NCBI GenBank assembly: GCA_964384025.1
Contig: CAYLJJ010000003.1
Span: forward strand, 113,504 to 177,503
Reading direction: 5' to 3'
Length of the DNA stretch: 64,000 nucleotides
Source: CAYLJJ01 sp964384025
GTDB taxonomy: Bacteria; Myxococcota_A; Bradymonadia; UBA7976; UBA1532
Shown here: positions 22,728-31,458 of the stretch, in pieces
Numbering within the stretch: position 1 is the stretch's first letter
How the letters are laid out: each line of letters starts with the position of its first letter
The notes under the pieces: model-generated
Database searches by the model: none
Told to the model about the DNA's origin: nothing
Seen by the model: the letters and a program-made list of their open reading frames with translations, nothing else
Translations under genes and position numbers: made by a program

Positions 22728-24336
22728 ACGCCCCCGACTACTCCTTATCGACGATGGTGAGACCTATGCGGAGGCGATCCCTCGGCATATCTCTGAGTTG
22801 GTCCTGATTCACCCTGGGATTGTAGAGCAGCCTCGCCTTCCGGATGGTCCCTGCGCCCTGGCTTGGCTGGCCAAGCGCGCTGAAGAGGTCGATGTGGTGC
22901 TTTTGGATATGCACTTTGATCTCCCCGAAGCGCAGCTCCTACCCCTACCTGAAGCTCAAAGCCTACGCCGCCAACGGCGCTATCAGGGGATCGCCATCCT
23001 TCGAGCGATTCGTGGCCGTCATCCCGATCTCCCTGTGGTCTTGCTCACCTCAGTGCGCGATCTAGCCCTGGGGGATATAGCTCAAGCTCTCTCCGCTCAG
23101 TCCCTCACCTATCTCCTGGATGGAGAGGATCTAGACGCTCTACGTATCCGCATCCACACCGCCTTGGTTGAGGGCCGACGAGATCCTGAAGAGGATGGGA
23201 TCTTCTGGGGCCGGGATCAGGGTGTTCGTGCTCTACGTCGCCGCCTCTCGGTCCTGGCGCGGGGGCGGCTGCCTGTGATCTTGGAGGGGGAGACCGGGAC
23301 AGGAAAATCCTATCTGGCGGAGCGGGCGCTGCATGAACGCTCAGGGCGCAGTGGGGCTTTTGTGGTCTTGGATCTCTCTACCATCCCCCGAGATCTGATC
23401 CCTGCTCATCTCTTTGGCTCTGTTCGAGGCGCTTATACGGGGGCGATCAGTGATCGCAAAGGGGTCTTTGAGTTAGCCCACCAAGGCAGTCTCTTTATCG
23501 ATGAGATTCAAAATGTCCCCCTGGAGGTGCAAAAGCAGCTGCTCTTGGTCTTGCAGGATCGCAAGCTGAGGCCCTTGGGCAGCACCCGAGAGCTGGCGGT
23601 AGATGTAAAGATCATCGCCGCCAGCAATCAACCTCTGATGGAGGCGGTGCGGGCAGGGCGATTTCGAGCTGATCTCTATATGCGACTCTCTCCTGCGACC
23701 CGAATCCTCCTGCCCCCTCTGCGGGCGCGGCCCTCCGATCTGCCCTTCTTAGCGACCCGCTTTCTCGACAAAGCCTGCCAAGATCCCGACGTAGCGGCGC
23801 TCTTAGGGAAGATCTGTCACGCTGAGGGCCTTGGAGCTAAGGCTCCTCTGCGGCTCCTCTTGGGTCACGATGATGGAGGAGAGGGGCTGCGCTTAGTGCT
23901 CCCTGAGCCTGCTTGGCGGAGGATGGCGCGACACCCCTGGCCTGGAAATCTCCGAGAGCTTTCGATGGTGATGCACAACATCGTCACCTTCACCTTGGTG
24001 GCGGCGATGGACGCCATCGAGATGGGAGCGCGGCTCAGGAGCGGGCGCCTACAGGTTGATCCTGCCCTTATAGAAGAGCTGCTGGCGGGTTCGATCCTCA
24101 CAGAGGAGCCCATCGATCCTCAAAACATCTCGGTGAAGGTAGAAGCTGCCAAGACCTTGAACCAGGTCTCAACCTCGGTAGAACGTCAATATTTCTTGGA
24201 GCTTTTTCGGCGAACCCAGGGAGACTTTGGCCTTATGGCAGAGCAGATGCTGGGGGATCCAACGCGGGGGCGGGCGGTGCGCCTGCGCTTCAATCAGTTG
24301 GGGCTCAAGGTACGGAGCCTCCGAGGGCTGCGATGA
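22720..24336 (+). CDS. Response regulator with sigma-54 AAA+ domain
   Basis: The 538-residue activator has three parts. The receiver domain covers residues 5-150, with acidic pair Asp11-Asp12 and likely phospho-acceptor Asp63 in 'VVLLDMHFD'; the usual C-terminal lysine is not obvious ('YLLDGED'), and an insertion follows the phospho-site. The AAA+ domain has Walker A GETGTGKS (190-197), the sigma-54 loop as GAYTGA (237-242, Tyr for Phe, a tolerated variant) and Walker B 'SLFIDEI'. The C-terminal region replaces the classic Fis helix-turn-helix with a divergent sequence ('RTQGDFGLMAEQML' to 'AVRLRFNQLGLKV'). It overlaps both neighbours, so it should be driven by the TPR kinase. Confidence 0.88.
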   Translation: MDERPRLLLIDDGETYAEAIPRHISELVLIHPGIVEQPRLPDGPCALAWLAKRAEEVDVVLLDMHFDLPEAQLLPLPEAQSLRRQRRYQGIAILRAIRGRHPDLPVVLLTSVRDLALGDIAQALSAQSLTYLLDGEDLDALRIRIHTALVEGRRDPEEDGIFWGRDQGVRALRRRLSVLARGRLPVILEGETGTGKSYLAERALHERSGRSGAFVVLDLSTIPRDLIPAHLFGSVRGAYTGAISDRKGVFELAHQGSLFIDEIQNVPLEVQKQLLLVLQDRKLRPLGSTRELAVDVKIIAASNQPLMEAVRAGRFRADLYMRLSPATRILLPPLRARPSDLPFLATRFLDKACQDPDVAALLGKICHAEGLGAKAPLRLLLGHDDGGEGLRLVLPEPAWRRMARHPWPGNLRELSMVMHNIVTFTLVAAMDAIEMGARLRSGRLQVDPALIEELLAGSILTEEPIDPQNISVKVEAAKTLNQVSTSVERQYFLELFRRTQGDFGLMAEQMLGDPTRGRAVRLRFNQLGLKVRSLRGLR

Positions 24337-27098
24337 GGATCCCTGTGCTCACGCTGCTCCTGCTCTGTGGCTCTCTCGCTGGGGCTCAAGAAGCGGGGTT
24401 GCCCGATCAGGGGATCGACTATAAGAAGCAAGCTCGTGAGGCGATCAAGCGTTTGGCTCGCAGCCGCAACAAAGCGGGGCTGAGAGCCCTGGCCAAGAAG
24501 AACTACCCTAAGGCCCTCTCCGCTTTCCGTAAGGCCCATGAGTTAGCCCCTCGAGACCCTGAGATCAGCAATAACTTGGCCTATCTCTTTCAACACCTGG
24601 GCAATGAGCAAGAGGCTAAGCGCCTCTATCGACAGAGCTTAGCGATCCAGCCTCGCCGCAGCATCGCCCTGATCAATCTGGCTGATCTGCTCGCTCGGGA
24701 GGGCGCCAGCCAAGCTGAGCTTGAGGAGTCTGCTGCCCATCTTATGCGCGCTCGGGAGCTTAAGGGCAACCTACCCCGGCTCATCAAGCGTCAGGCCCGA
24801 GTGGCCGCGCGCTTGGGACGCTCTCCCCAAGCGGAGCACCTCTATAAGACCTACCTGGAGCAGCGGGGAGAGGATGAGAAGCTTATCTTAGAGCTGGGAG
24901 ATTTCTATCGCAGCTTGGATAAGGTGGAACAGGCCCTGGGCTGCTATCGCCGTATCCAGAACGATAAGAGCCTGTTGAAGCACGCCCAAGGGCGGATCCA
25001 AGAGCTGGAGATGGAGCGAGAAGCGCGGCGCTATGGCTGGGGGCGGCCTGAGACGATCCCAGAGCAAGCCAACAGCCTCCTGAGCCGTGCCCAGATCTTG
25101 GGGCAAGATGGGCAACATAAAGAGGCCGTTCACCTCCTAGAGCAGGCCCTTAAGATCAGCCCTCGCTTTGTAGAGGCGCTGATGGCCTTGGGAGATCTGA
25201 GGCGGGCGCTTAAGGACAGCCAAGGGGCAGAGCTGCTCTATCTACGCGCCCTGGTCTTAGAGGGGGGCGAGGTCAAGCTGTTGGCGCGGGTGGCGGACTT
25301 CCTCCAGGAACAGAAACGCCCCGCTGAGGCGGTCTTCTTTTTGGAGCGTGCCTTGAGCCTTAAACCGGAGCGGGAGGATCTGCGTCTGCGCTTGGCCAAG
25401 AGCTTACAGATGAGCGGCCAGCTCCTCCAAGCTTATCAAGAGGTTGAGCGCTACCTCGCGAGGCTCTCTGAAGATGTACCCAACAGTGAGGCTCTCGCTC
25501 TCAAACAGAGCTTAGAGCAGGCCCTCCCCAAGGCGCTTAGAGGGGGGCCACAGAGCAGACCCTCCCCAAAAAAGGAGACCAGTCCAGAGCACCTCAAGCG
25601 AGCGCGAGCTTGGTTGGCTCAGGATCAACCCGAAGCGGCGATGGCGGAGCTGCGCCGTCTGCCCCCCAGTCAAGAGGGGGTGGAGGTCCTCAACCTAAAG
25701 GCGCGCATCTTAAGGGCGGTGGGTCGCCTTGAGGCCGCAGTCTCTACCTTTGAGGCCTCTCTCTCCAGGCGAGCTGATCAGCCGGAGATCCTCAGGGCCC
25801 TGGCGGAGCTGCGCTTAGAGCAGGGGGAGAGAGAGGAGGCGCGCGCGCTCTGGTCCAGCGCCAGGGCTCTGGGAGACGCGGCCGCCGATCTGGCTCTCAT
25901 TCGCCTCGATCTACGCCCTGATCCCCAGGGCTGGCCGCTGCTGAGTGATCTCTCTCAGATCGGGAAGCTCTGGCGCTTGGAGGAGCGCCTCTCTGCGCTC
26001 TTTGAGGAGGAGCGTTATGGACCTGAGGCTCGGGTCCTAAATCAGGAGCTGCGAGAGCGACTGCGCAGCCTCTATCTGCTCTTGGGCGGGGGGCTCCTCC
26101 TGAGCCTGCTGCTCCTCTTGGGTCTGCGTCTGAATCGTAGAGCGCGCCCTGCTGTGGATCTCCTCAGCCTGCTCAGCGCCCATCCAGAGGCAGGCCCAGA
26201 TATCCAACGCATCCTCTCCGCCATTCGCCACGAGGTCCTCAAGCACAACACCATGGTCTTGGAGGGGCTGATCAAAGCCCTGGAGGAGGAACACCCGGAG
26301 GCTCAGGCCAAGGCTCTTTGGGCGCGTCGCAGCCTCTTGGGGCCTCCAGGCTCATCTGGAGGAGCGCGGCGGCGTCTCTTGCGTTATGTAGAGGAGCTGC
26401 TTCAGATCGCGCGGCGCTATGATCTGCGCTTAGAGCCCCATCGCCGTGATCCAGCCCTCTCAGCCCTGCTCTCAGGTTTTAAAGAGCTGAGTCGGATCGC
26501 CCCTCTTCTGGACCGCGCCCACCGCCTGGGGGCTCGGCGTAGGGAGCGACTCTTGCGAGCCTTGAAGCGCGCAGAGAGCCTCCTCAACGCTCAGGGCTAT
26601 GAGGCGATTCGGGCGCTCTTAGATCATCTCAGGATCCTCCAAGTCGATGAGGCCCTGATTTTAAATCTCTTTGAGCGTACAGCGGGAGAGCCCGCCTTCG
26701 CCGAGGAGAGCGTCGCCTCTCTGGAGATCTCCGGTGAGCTGCCCTGCACCTTGACCCTCCCCCAGGGGGCCTTTGAAGATATCCTCAGTAACCTGATCCG
26801 CAACGCTCTCCAATCGATGTTGAGAGAGGGGGTCAGCCTTCGCTTGGGCCTGGAGGTAGAGGAGGAGTTTGATCCCATCACGGGGCTGGCTCGGGCGGTC
26901 TTCTCTGTGAAAGACTCCAGCCCCGCTCTCCTCTCTCTGGAGCAGCTCAGAGGGCGAGGGATTGAGGCGGGTTTGGGGATCGTCTCTGAGCTGCTCTCTC
27001 GCTATGAGGGCAGCTTGGATATCTGCCCTTTAGAAGCTCCTTGGAGCAAGGCGGTGCAGGTTAAACTGCCCATGATGGAGGAGGTGGAGTGCTGGTGA
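24333..27098 (+). CDS. TPR-repeat sensor histidine kinase
   Basis: The 921-residue membrane sensor starts with a signal peptide (RIPVLTLLLLCGSLAGAQ). A large periplasmic array of TPR repeats follows (about residues 40-550, for example 'ALSAFRKAHELAPRDPEISNNLA' and 'AVFFLERALSLKPERED'). One membrane helix (about 579-600) leads to a cytoplasmic kinase core. The H-box is the uncommon IRHEVLKHN with His633. The ATPase domain shows an N-box ('NLIRNALQSML'), a weak G1 box ('VKDSSPA') and a G2 box ('GRGIEAGLGIVSELL'). TPRs on the sensing side suggest a protein or peptide ligand. It overlaps the upstream regulator by 4 bp and the downstream receiver by 10 bp. Confidence 0.85.
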   Translation: MRIPVLTLLLLCGSLAGAQEAGLPDQGIDYKKQAREAIKRLARSRNKAGLRALAKKNYPKALSAFRKAHELAPRDPEISNNLAYLFQHLGNEQEAKRLYRQSLAIQPRRSIALINLADLLAREGASQAELEESAAHLMRARELKGNLPRLIKRQARVAARLGRSPQAEHLYKTYLEQRGEDEKLILELGDFYRSLDKVEQALGCYRRIQNDKSLLKHAQGRIQELEMEREARRYGWGRPETIPEQANSLLSRAQILGQDGQHKEAVHLLEQALKISPRFVEALMALGDLRRALKDSQGAELLYLRALVLEGGEVKLLARVADFLQEQKRPAEAVFFLERALSLKPEREDLRLRLAKSLQMSGQLLQAYQEVERYLARLSEDVPNSEALALKQSLEQALPKALRGGPQSRPSPKKETSPEHLKRARAWLAQDQPEAAMAELRRLPPSQEGVEVLNLKARILRAVGRLEAAVSTFEASLSRRADQPEILRALAELRLEQGEREEARALWSSARALGDAAADLALIRLDLRPDPQGWPLLSDLSQIGKLWRLEERLSALFEEERYGPEARVLNQELRERLRSLYLLLGGGLLLSLLLLLGLRLNRRARPAVDLLSLLSAHPEAGPDIQRILSAIRHEVLKHNTMVLEGLIKALEEEHPEAQAKALWARRSLLGPPGSSGGARRRLLRYVEELLQIARRYDLRLEPHRRDPALSALLSGFKELSRIAPLLDRAHRLGARRRERLLRALKRAESLLNAQGYEAIRALLDHLRILQVDEALILNLFERTAGEPAFAEESVASLEISGELPCTLTLPQGAFEDILSNLIRNALQSMLREGVSLRLGLEVEEEFDPITGLARAVFSVKDSSPALLSLEQLRGRGIEAGLGIVSELLSRYEGSLDICPLEAPWSKAVQVKLPMMEEVECW

Positions 27099-27541
27099 AG
27101 CAAGTCTTAATCATTGAGGATGGTGATGAGTATTTGGAGAACCTGAGCCACTTTTTGCCTGGATTGTGCTACCTCCAAGCTCACTCTGGAGCTGAAGCTC
27201 TAAAGCTGCTCAAGGGAGAAAAAATCGACCTCATCTATCTGGATATGCGCTTTGATCGCAGCCCCAGAGAGAGCCTTTGGGGAGATCACGCCCGTATCAC
27301 TCGAGAGCAGAACGGCAGCGGCGAGCGAGCTTGGCGCTATCTAGCCAACAACCAGGGCCTCTTTATTCTGGCGCATCTCCACGAAGAGGGCTGGTGCCAG
27401 CCCACGATCCTCTCTTACGACTTCTCCCGAGAGCCGGGGCGTTGGCGCTTCCTCTCTCGGCGTTATCCTCAGCTCGCTTGGCTTCCCGACACGGTGACCT
27501 CGGAGGAGATCCGCCGTCAGATGGATGCGATGTGGGCTTAA
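27089..27541 (+). CDS. Stand-alone receiver-domain protein
   Basis: The 150-residue product is a receiver domain with no output domain. The acidic pocket is 'VLIIEDGDEY' (Glu10, Asp11) and the probable phospho-acceptor is Asp52 in 'LIYLDMRFD'. That block matches 'VLLDMHFD' in the sigma-54 regulator of the same operon. As there, extra residues follow the phospho-site ('RSPRESLWGDHARITREQNG'). The start is GTG at 27089 inside the end of the kinase gene, behind GGAGG. It could act as a phosphate sink or an intermediate for the TPR kinase. The usual Thr/Ser and Lys signals are weak. Confidence 0.75.
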   Translation: MLVKQVLIIEDGDEYLENLSHFLPGLCYLQAHSGAEALKLLKGEKIDLIYLDMRFDRSPRESLWGDHARITREQNGSGERAWRYLANNQGLFILAHLHEEGWCQPTILSYDFSREPGRWRFLSRRYPQLAWLPDTVTSEEIRRQMDAMWA

Positions 27542-27570
27542 CCCTAAGGAAACCTCAGGAGCCTTGATCG

Positions 27571-27912
27571 ATGAGCAAATTAAAGAGCAGATTGCTCCCC
27601 AACCTCCTCTGGATCGGGCTGTTGGGGGCCTTGATCGCTGCTTTTATCACAAACCCAAGCCATGAAGAGCACCAGCATGCGATCCACCTGGAGCTCAAGT
27701 CCACGCTGGCGGAGAAAGACTCGACCACTCGTCTCCTGGTGGATTTCCTGGGGGACAGGCTGGTGGGGCCGGAACATATCCCACTCAAACTGAAGAACTA
27801 CTACCTCTTCTCTCAGGGGAAGGTGGACCTATCCCTCGCTGGACAGGGAGCGCAATATAGCAGTCTGGGGCTCTTTACCCACGTCTTTGTGTTCAAAAAC
27901 AAAAAGGGATAG
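27571..27912 (+). CDS. Small membrane-anchored protein, DUF4359-like
   Basis: The 113-residue product has one N-terminal membrane helix (about residues 8-26, 'LLPNLLWIGLLGALIAAFI') followed by 'TNPSHEEHQHAI'. It ends with 'NYYLFS' and 'LGLFTHVFVFKNKKG'. This order resembles DUF4359 proteins, small membrane proteins of unknown role. AGGAG lies 9 bp before the ATG. It starts 30 bp after the receiver gene, so it may be the last gene of the signalling operon. Confidence 0.5.
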   Translation: MSKLKSRLLPNLLWIGLLGALIAAFITNPSHEEHQHAIHLELKSTLAEKDSTTRLLVDFLGDRLVGPEHIPLKLKNYYLFSQGKVDLSLAGQGAQYSSLGLFTHVFVFKNKKG

Positions 27913-28318
27913 AATATTTTGTCCACAGGCTGTCTCCTGGCGGTGGAGATTCTAGTAGGGTTAAGGGCTCTGCCTGGAGCTTAGAATCAGAGATTAAAGC
28001 AGCCATACAGGACCTGAAGTTCGCCGAGCTGGGCCGATGAGAGGAGCAGAACAGGGCTGTGTTGTTGAAGTGGAGGGGATGGGTGCGCTACAGCTTTTCT
28101 GACTTTTCAAAGATGATCCAAACCGGGAGATCGATACAGCCTCCAAATCCACAGAGCAGGGAGAGCGACAAAGGGGGTGGCTCCCTTCTGCACTCCAAGC
28201 GCAAAAAAGCTTGTGTGCTCTGAGCCACTAGGCGATCTTGTAGTTGATGGTGAGGTTGCGGCTGCTTATATGTTCGGCGCGGTTTCGCCACACGAATCAC
28301 CAAGGGAGAGAACAGGAG
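27913..28318. other. 406-bp stretch with no clear gene
   Basis: This lies between the DUF4359-like gene and the Ser/Thr kinase. A minus-strand frame (28088-28759) crosses it but runs antisense through the kinase catalytic core and has no ribosome binding site, so I reject it. The kinase reading frame is open from 28244, so part of this stretch could be coding if a more upstream start is used. No terminator or promoter stands out. Confidence 0.4.
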
Positions 28319-30277
28319 TTGAAGCCAGGGGCCAAATTTGGAGCCTATACACTCGTAAATCGGGTGGGACACGGGGGGATGGGAGCGGTGTGGCTGGCTG
28401 AGGCTCGCGGCCCTGGGCGCTTTGTCAAGCGGGTCATCCTCAAGTTCATCCAACCTCATCTGGTCAACAGCGCCAGCATCGTAGAGCGATTCGAACGTGA
28501 GGCCCGCGTCGCTGCGCTGCTGCACCATCCCAATATCGTACAAACATTTGCCTTCGAGCGAACCCCTGAGGGTGTCACCTTCCTGGTGATGGAGTATGTG
28601 CCGGGTAAGACGCTCCGCCAACTGGCCCCCCTCTATCTCAAGAACCCCAGTCTCCGGCCAGTGGGACCCTGGCTCCGCATCTTTGCTATGCTCAGCGATG
28701 GTCTGGCCTGCGCCCATGAGATCACTGATGAATCTGGGAGAGCCTTGGGTCTGGTCCACCGCGATCTCGCGCCCGGAAACGTCATCATCTCAGAGCACAA
28801 CATCCCTCGGATCCTGGACTTTGGAGTTGCTCACGTAGAGGATGAGCACGATGAGACCCAGCCTGGGACCTTCGTAGGGCACCTGAGCTATGCCTCTCCA
28901 GAGCAGTGCCTGGGAGCCCCCATCACACCCGCCTCTGATGTGTTCACCCTCGGGATCCAGCTATATCGGATCCTCACAGGGAAGCACCCCTTCCAGAGCC
29001 GGGGCCGGATAGATACTCTACGGCAGATCATCGCAGCTGAGCCCCTCTCGGTGCTGAGCCACCGCCCTGATCTTCACCCTGCGGTGGTGAAGGTGGTGGA
29101 GGGCTGCTTGGAGCGTTCAGCAAGTGAGCGTATCCAGAACGGGGGAGAGCTGAGGGACGCGCTCATCGAAGCCTTGGAGCGGGCGAAGCTGAACGTTGAT
29201 GAGACCCGAGCGAGGCAGTTTGCCGCGAAGCTGCTCGCGCTGGACTCAGGCTCCCTCCCAAGCGGTTCAAAGAGCGGCTTGAAGAGCACCTCGAAGGCAG
29301 GGCTGCCACCCAAGCCTTTTACGGCTTTAACTCCAAGCTCTACAAGCTCTGGCTCAGAGCCAGCCTCGGCTACGCCCTCTGACCTGGACTCACAGTCCCA
29401 CGATGAGGACGCAAAGCTCAATGAATCCTCAAGAGCTGAGCAGCTCCTTGAGGAGGGCGTCACCAAGATCTCCGTGGATTCCTTTCATGTGGAAGCTCAG
29501 GCGGCGCCTAAGGCGACTGGAGCAGCGGAGTCCGCCCCATCCTCAAGCCGGCCTAAGCTGCTGTTGAGCGGTGTCGCCACGCTGATGATCGGAGCTGGTG
29601 TGTTCTTCATCCTCGGCCCCAACCTCAGATCGACCGAGCGTCAACCTCCAACGAGTACAGCGGAGGAGATCTACCATTCTATCAAAGATGTTCAGGTAGA
29701 CAGCACCCAGCTCGACGCCGCAAAGCCCGATGCTGTGAAGCCTGATGCTGTGAAGCCCGATGCTGTGAAGCCCGATGCTGTGAAGCCCGATGCGAAGCTC
29801 CGTCAACAGATCAACCGCTCCAAGCATCAAAAGAAGAGAGGTGCCCAGCGCACTCTAACCCAACCTCGACGGGTCCACGTACCGCTCAAGGCAGAGCCCT
29901 CTAAGGCAGAGCCCCCCAAGGCAGAGCCCTCTAAGGCAGAGCCCCCTAAGGCAGAGCCCCCCAAGGCAGAGCCCCCCAAAGTGACGCTCTCGCCCTGGGG
30001 CAAAGCTGCTTATGCTACAGCCTACTCTCGGCCTGAGATCACTGGGGTACTCGCCTTGATTGAGCGCCAACTGGGCAAGCGGCTGAAGACCAAGAAGCTC
30101 GCCGGAGTGACCCGTCCCCTAGCTCGAGAGTATCTGAACAATCACAATCCGGGCTCGCCGGTGCGGATACCCCTACAGATGATCTATGAACATGCTGGCC
30201 GAGCCCATCTGGCCGGTCGCTCTCCTCACTCCATCGCGAAGGAGCTGCTCATGATGCGACGTAGCGGAGTATTTTAA
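28319..30277 (+). CDS. Membrane-bound Ser/Thr protein kinase with repetitive C-terminal tail
   Basis: The 652-residue product has a complete Hanks-type kinase domain (residues 8-270): glycine loop VGHGGMG (16-22), ATP lysine Lys42 in 'VILKFI', catalytic loop HRDLAPGN (147-154), DFG (167-169) and 'ASPEQC'. The HRDLAPxN form is common in myxobacterial kinases. A Ser/Thr-rich linker, one membrane helix ('LLLSGVATLMIGAGVFFIL') and a periplasmic tail follow. The tail holds two tandem-repeat blocks (DAVKP and KAEPP) and a conserved-looking end. I prefer the TTG at 28319 because GGGAGAG precedes it and the domain begins directly after it; ATG at 28247 is the alternative. The next gene starts within its stop codon (TAATG). 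Confidence 0.88.
   Translation: MKPGAKFGAYTLVNRVGHGGMGAVWLAEARGPGRFVKRVILKFIQPHLVNSASIVERFEREARVAALLHHPNIVQTFAFERTPEGVTFLVMEYVPGKTLRQLAPLYLKNPSLRPVGPWLRIFAMLSDGLACAHEITDESGRALGLVHRDLAPGNVIISEHNIPRILDFGVAHVEDEHDETQPGTFVGHLSYASPEQCLGAPITPASDVFTLGIQLYRILTGKHPFQSRGRIDTLRQIIAAEPLSVLSHRPDLHPAVVKVVEGCLERSASERIQNGGELRDALIEALERAKLNVDETRARQFAAKLLALDSGSLPSGSKSGLKSTSKAGLPPKPFTALTPSSTSSGSEPASATPSDLDSQSHDEDAKLNESSRAEQLLEEGVTKISVDSFHVEAQAAPKATGAAESAPSSSRPKLLLSGVATLMIGAGVFFILGPNLRSTERQPPTSTAEEIYHSIKDVQVDSTQLDAAKPDAVKPDAVKPDAVKPDAVKPDAKLRQQINRSKHQKKRGAQRTLTQPRRVHVPLKAEPSKAEPPKAEPSKAEPPKAEPPKAEPPKVTLSPWGKAAYATAYSRPEITGVLALIERQLGKRLKTKKLAGVTRPLAREYLNNHNPGSPVRIPLQMIYEHAGRAHLAGRSPHSIAKELLMMRRSGVF
29714..29788 (+). 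repeat. Five 15-bp tandem repeats in the kinase gene
   Basis: GATGCTGTGAAGCCC-type units encode DAAKP followed by four DAVKP. The last four DNA copies differ by only one base, so the array is young and likely to vary in copy number by slippage without frameshift. Confidence 0.9.
29888..29977 (+). repeat. Six 15-bp tandem repeats in the kinase gene
   Basis: AAGGCAGAGCCCYCY units encode KAEPS or KAEPP. Being in-frame 15-mers they keep the reading frame if the copy number changes. The resulting Lys/Pro/Glu-rich segment would be an extended periplasmic rod. Confidence 0.9.
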
Positions 30278-31458
30278 TGAGCAGGATCAGTGCCTTGATG
30301 GTGTTCCTGACCCTCGGTCTGCCTCAAGCCGCTTGGACACAGCCTGAGATCTCAGCTGCTGATCTGCTCCGAGAAGAGAGCATTGAACCCTCCGTGGTTC
30401 AGCCCCAGCCTGAGATCTCAGCTGCTGATCTGCTCCGTGAGGAGGGTGCTGAATTCCCCATGCACCAGACTCCGCCTGAGAGCCTCGACGCTGTACCAAA
30501 CTCCTTCGGCCTTGAGCTTGAGGCGCTCTCTGAGCGTGTCAATATCTCCGCATATGGTGACACCGAACTCTATTTCGACGAAGACACCTTGACTTTCGAC
30601 CAAGCTCACGCCAACCCCATCATCGGGGCGCCGTTGGGCGATGGCTTCTACGCTGAAATGGAGCTTGAATTTGAGCATGGCGGTGAGAAGAAGCTCCTTG
30701 AGTACGCCTACCTAGATTGGAACAAGGCTGAGTGGCTCACCCTACGGATGGGTAAGTTCCTCCTCCCCGTGGGATTCTTCAACGAGAACCTACACCCCTC
30801 TTTTCGTAACCAACTGGTGAGCCGCCCCATCGTCGCGTTGCAGATCATTCCTTCCACCTGGGGAGATACTGGGATTCAGCTCCGAGGTCGCCTGAGGCTG
30901 GGGCCCAGCACTCAAACATCTTATAAACTCTTTGTCGTCAATGGACTTCAGGAGCTTGAAGGTCAGGAGGGTGGGGAGATCCGCTCCATGCGATATCACG
31001 AGCGAGATCTAGAGGATAAAGGCAAGGCCTTTGGAGGTCGCTTGGAAATCGCCCAACACCTGGGCACCCACTTCTTTCACCTGGCTGCTTCCGGATATCA
31101 TGGAGCGATCTCAGCCGATGGAGCCCATGATCTGACCATCGGAGATATAGATTTCAAGCTGCGCTTCGATCCCATCACCCTCCACGGGGAGGGGGCCATC
31201 GCCAAAGTAGATCAATCCGATGGGACAACGGATCGGCGATGGGGGCTCTATGGCCAGCTCACCTGGGCCGTTAATGAGATGTGGTCCACCAGCCTACGCT
31301 ACGATCTAGCGGATCTAGATGAGCAGCAACAGAAGGGCTCAGCGGGCCTGCTCTGCGCCTTCAACACTCACGTTCGCCTCTTCTTTGAGACCAGCCTGCT
31401 CCGCCAGGAGGGCAGCGTTCACCCCAGCGGCCGCTCGATGCTGGCCTTCTCCTTCTAA
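30277..31458 (+). CDS. Porin-like outer-membrane protein
   Basis: The 393-residue product has a cleavable signal peptide (MSRISALMVFLTLGLPQAAWTQ). A peptide PEISAADLLREE occurs twice near the mature N-terminus (about residues 23-34 and 45-56). A beta-barrel follows, of the type seen in phosphate-selective or general porins: 'YGDTELYFDEDTL', 'WLTLRMGKFLLPVGFFNENLHP', 'WGDTGIQLRGRLRLG'. It ends in Phe ('MLAFSF'). Its ATG overlaps the kinase stop (TAATG), so the two are translated together, which is unusual for a kinase and a porin and hints at a functional link. The transported solute is unknown. Confidence 0.75.
   Translation: MSRISALMVFLTLGLPQAAWTQPEISAADLLREESIEPSVVQPQPEISAADLLREEGAEFPMHQTPPESLDAVPNSFGLELEALSERVNISAYGDTELYFDEDTLTFDQAHANPIIGAPLGDGFYAEMELEFEHGGEKKLLEYAYLDWNKAEWLTLRMGKFLLPVGFFNENLHPSFRNQLVSRPIVALQIIPSTWGDTGIQLRGRLRLGPSTQTSYKLFVVNGLQELEGQEGGEIRSMRYHERDLEDKGKAFGGRLEIAQHLGTHFFHLAASGYHGAISADGAHDLTIGDIDFKLRFDPITLHGEGAIAKVDQSDGTTDRRWGLYGQLTWAVNEMWSTSLRYDLADLDEQQQKGSAGLLCAFNTHVRLFFETSLLRQEGSVHPSGRSMLAFSF
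30340..30437 (+). repeat. 32-bp direct repeat inside the porin-like gene
   Basis: The segment at 30340-30371 recurs at 30406-30437, encoding QPEISAADLLR both times with identical or nearly identical DNA. It looks like a recent local duplication of a short mature-N-terminal peptide. Confidence 0.85.

Noticed and set aside
28088..28759. Minus-strand frame of 223 codons over the start of the Ser/Thr kinase
   Set aside because: It is the reverse of the invariant kinase catalytic core and has no ribosome binding site; its length reflects codon structure on the other strand.
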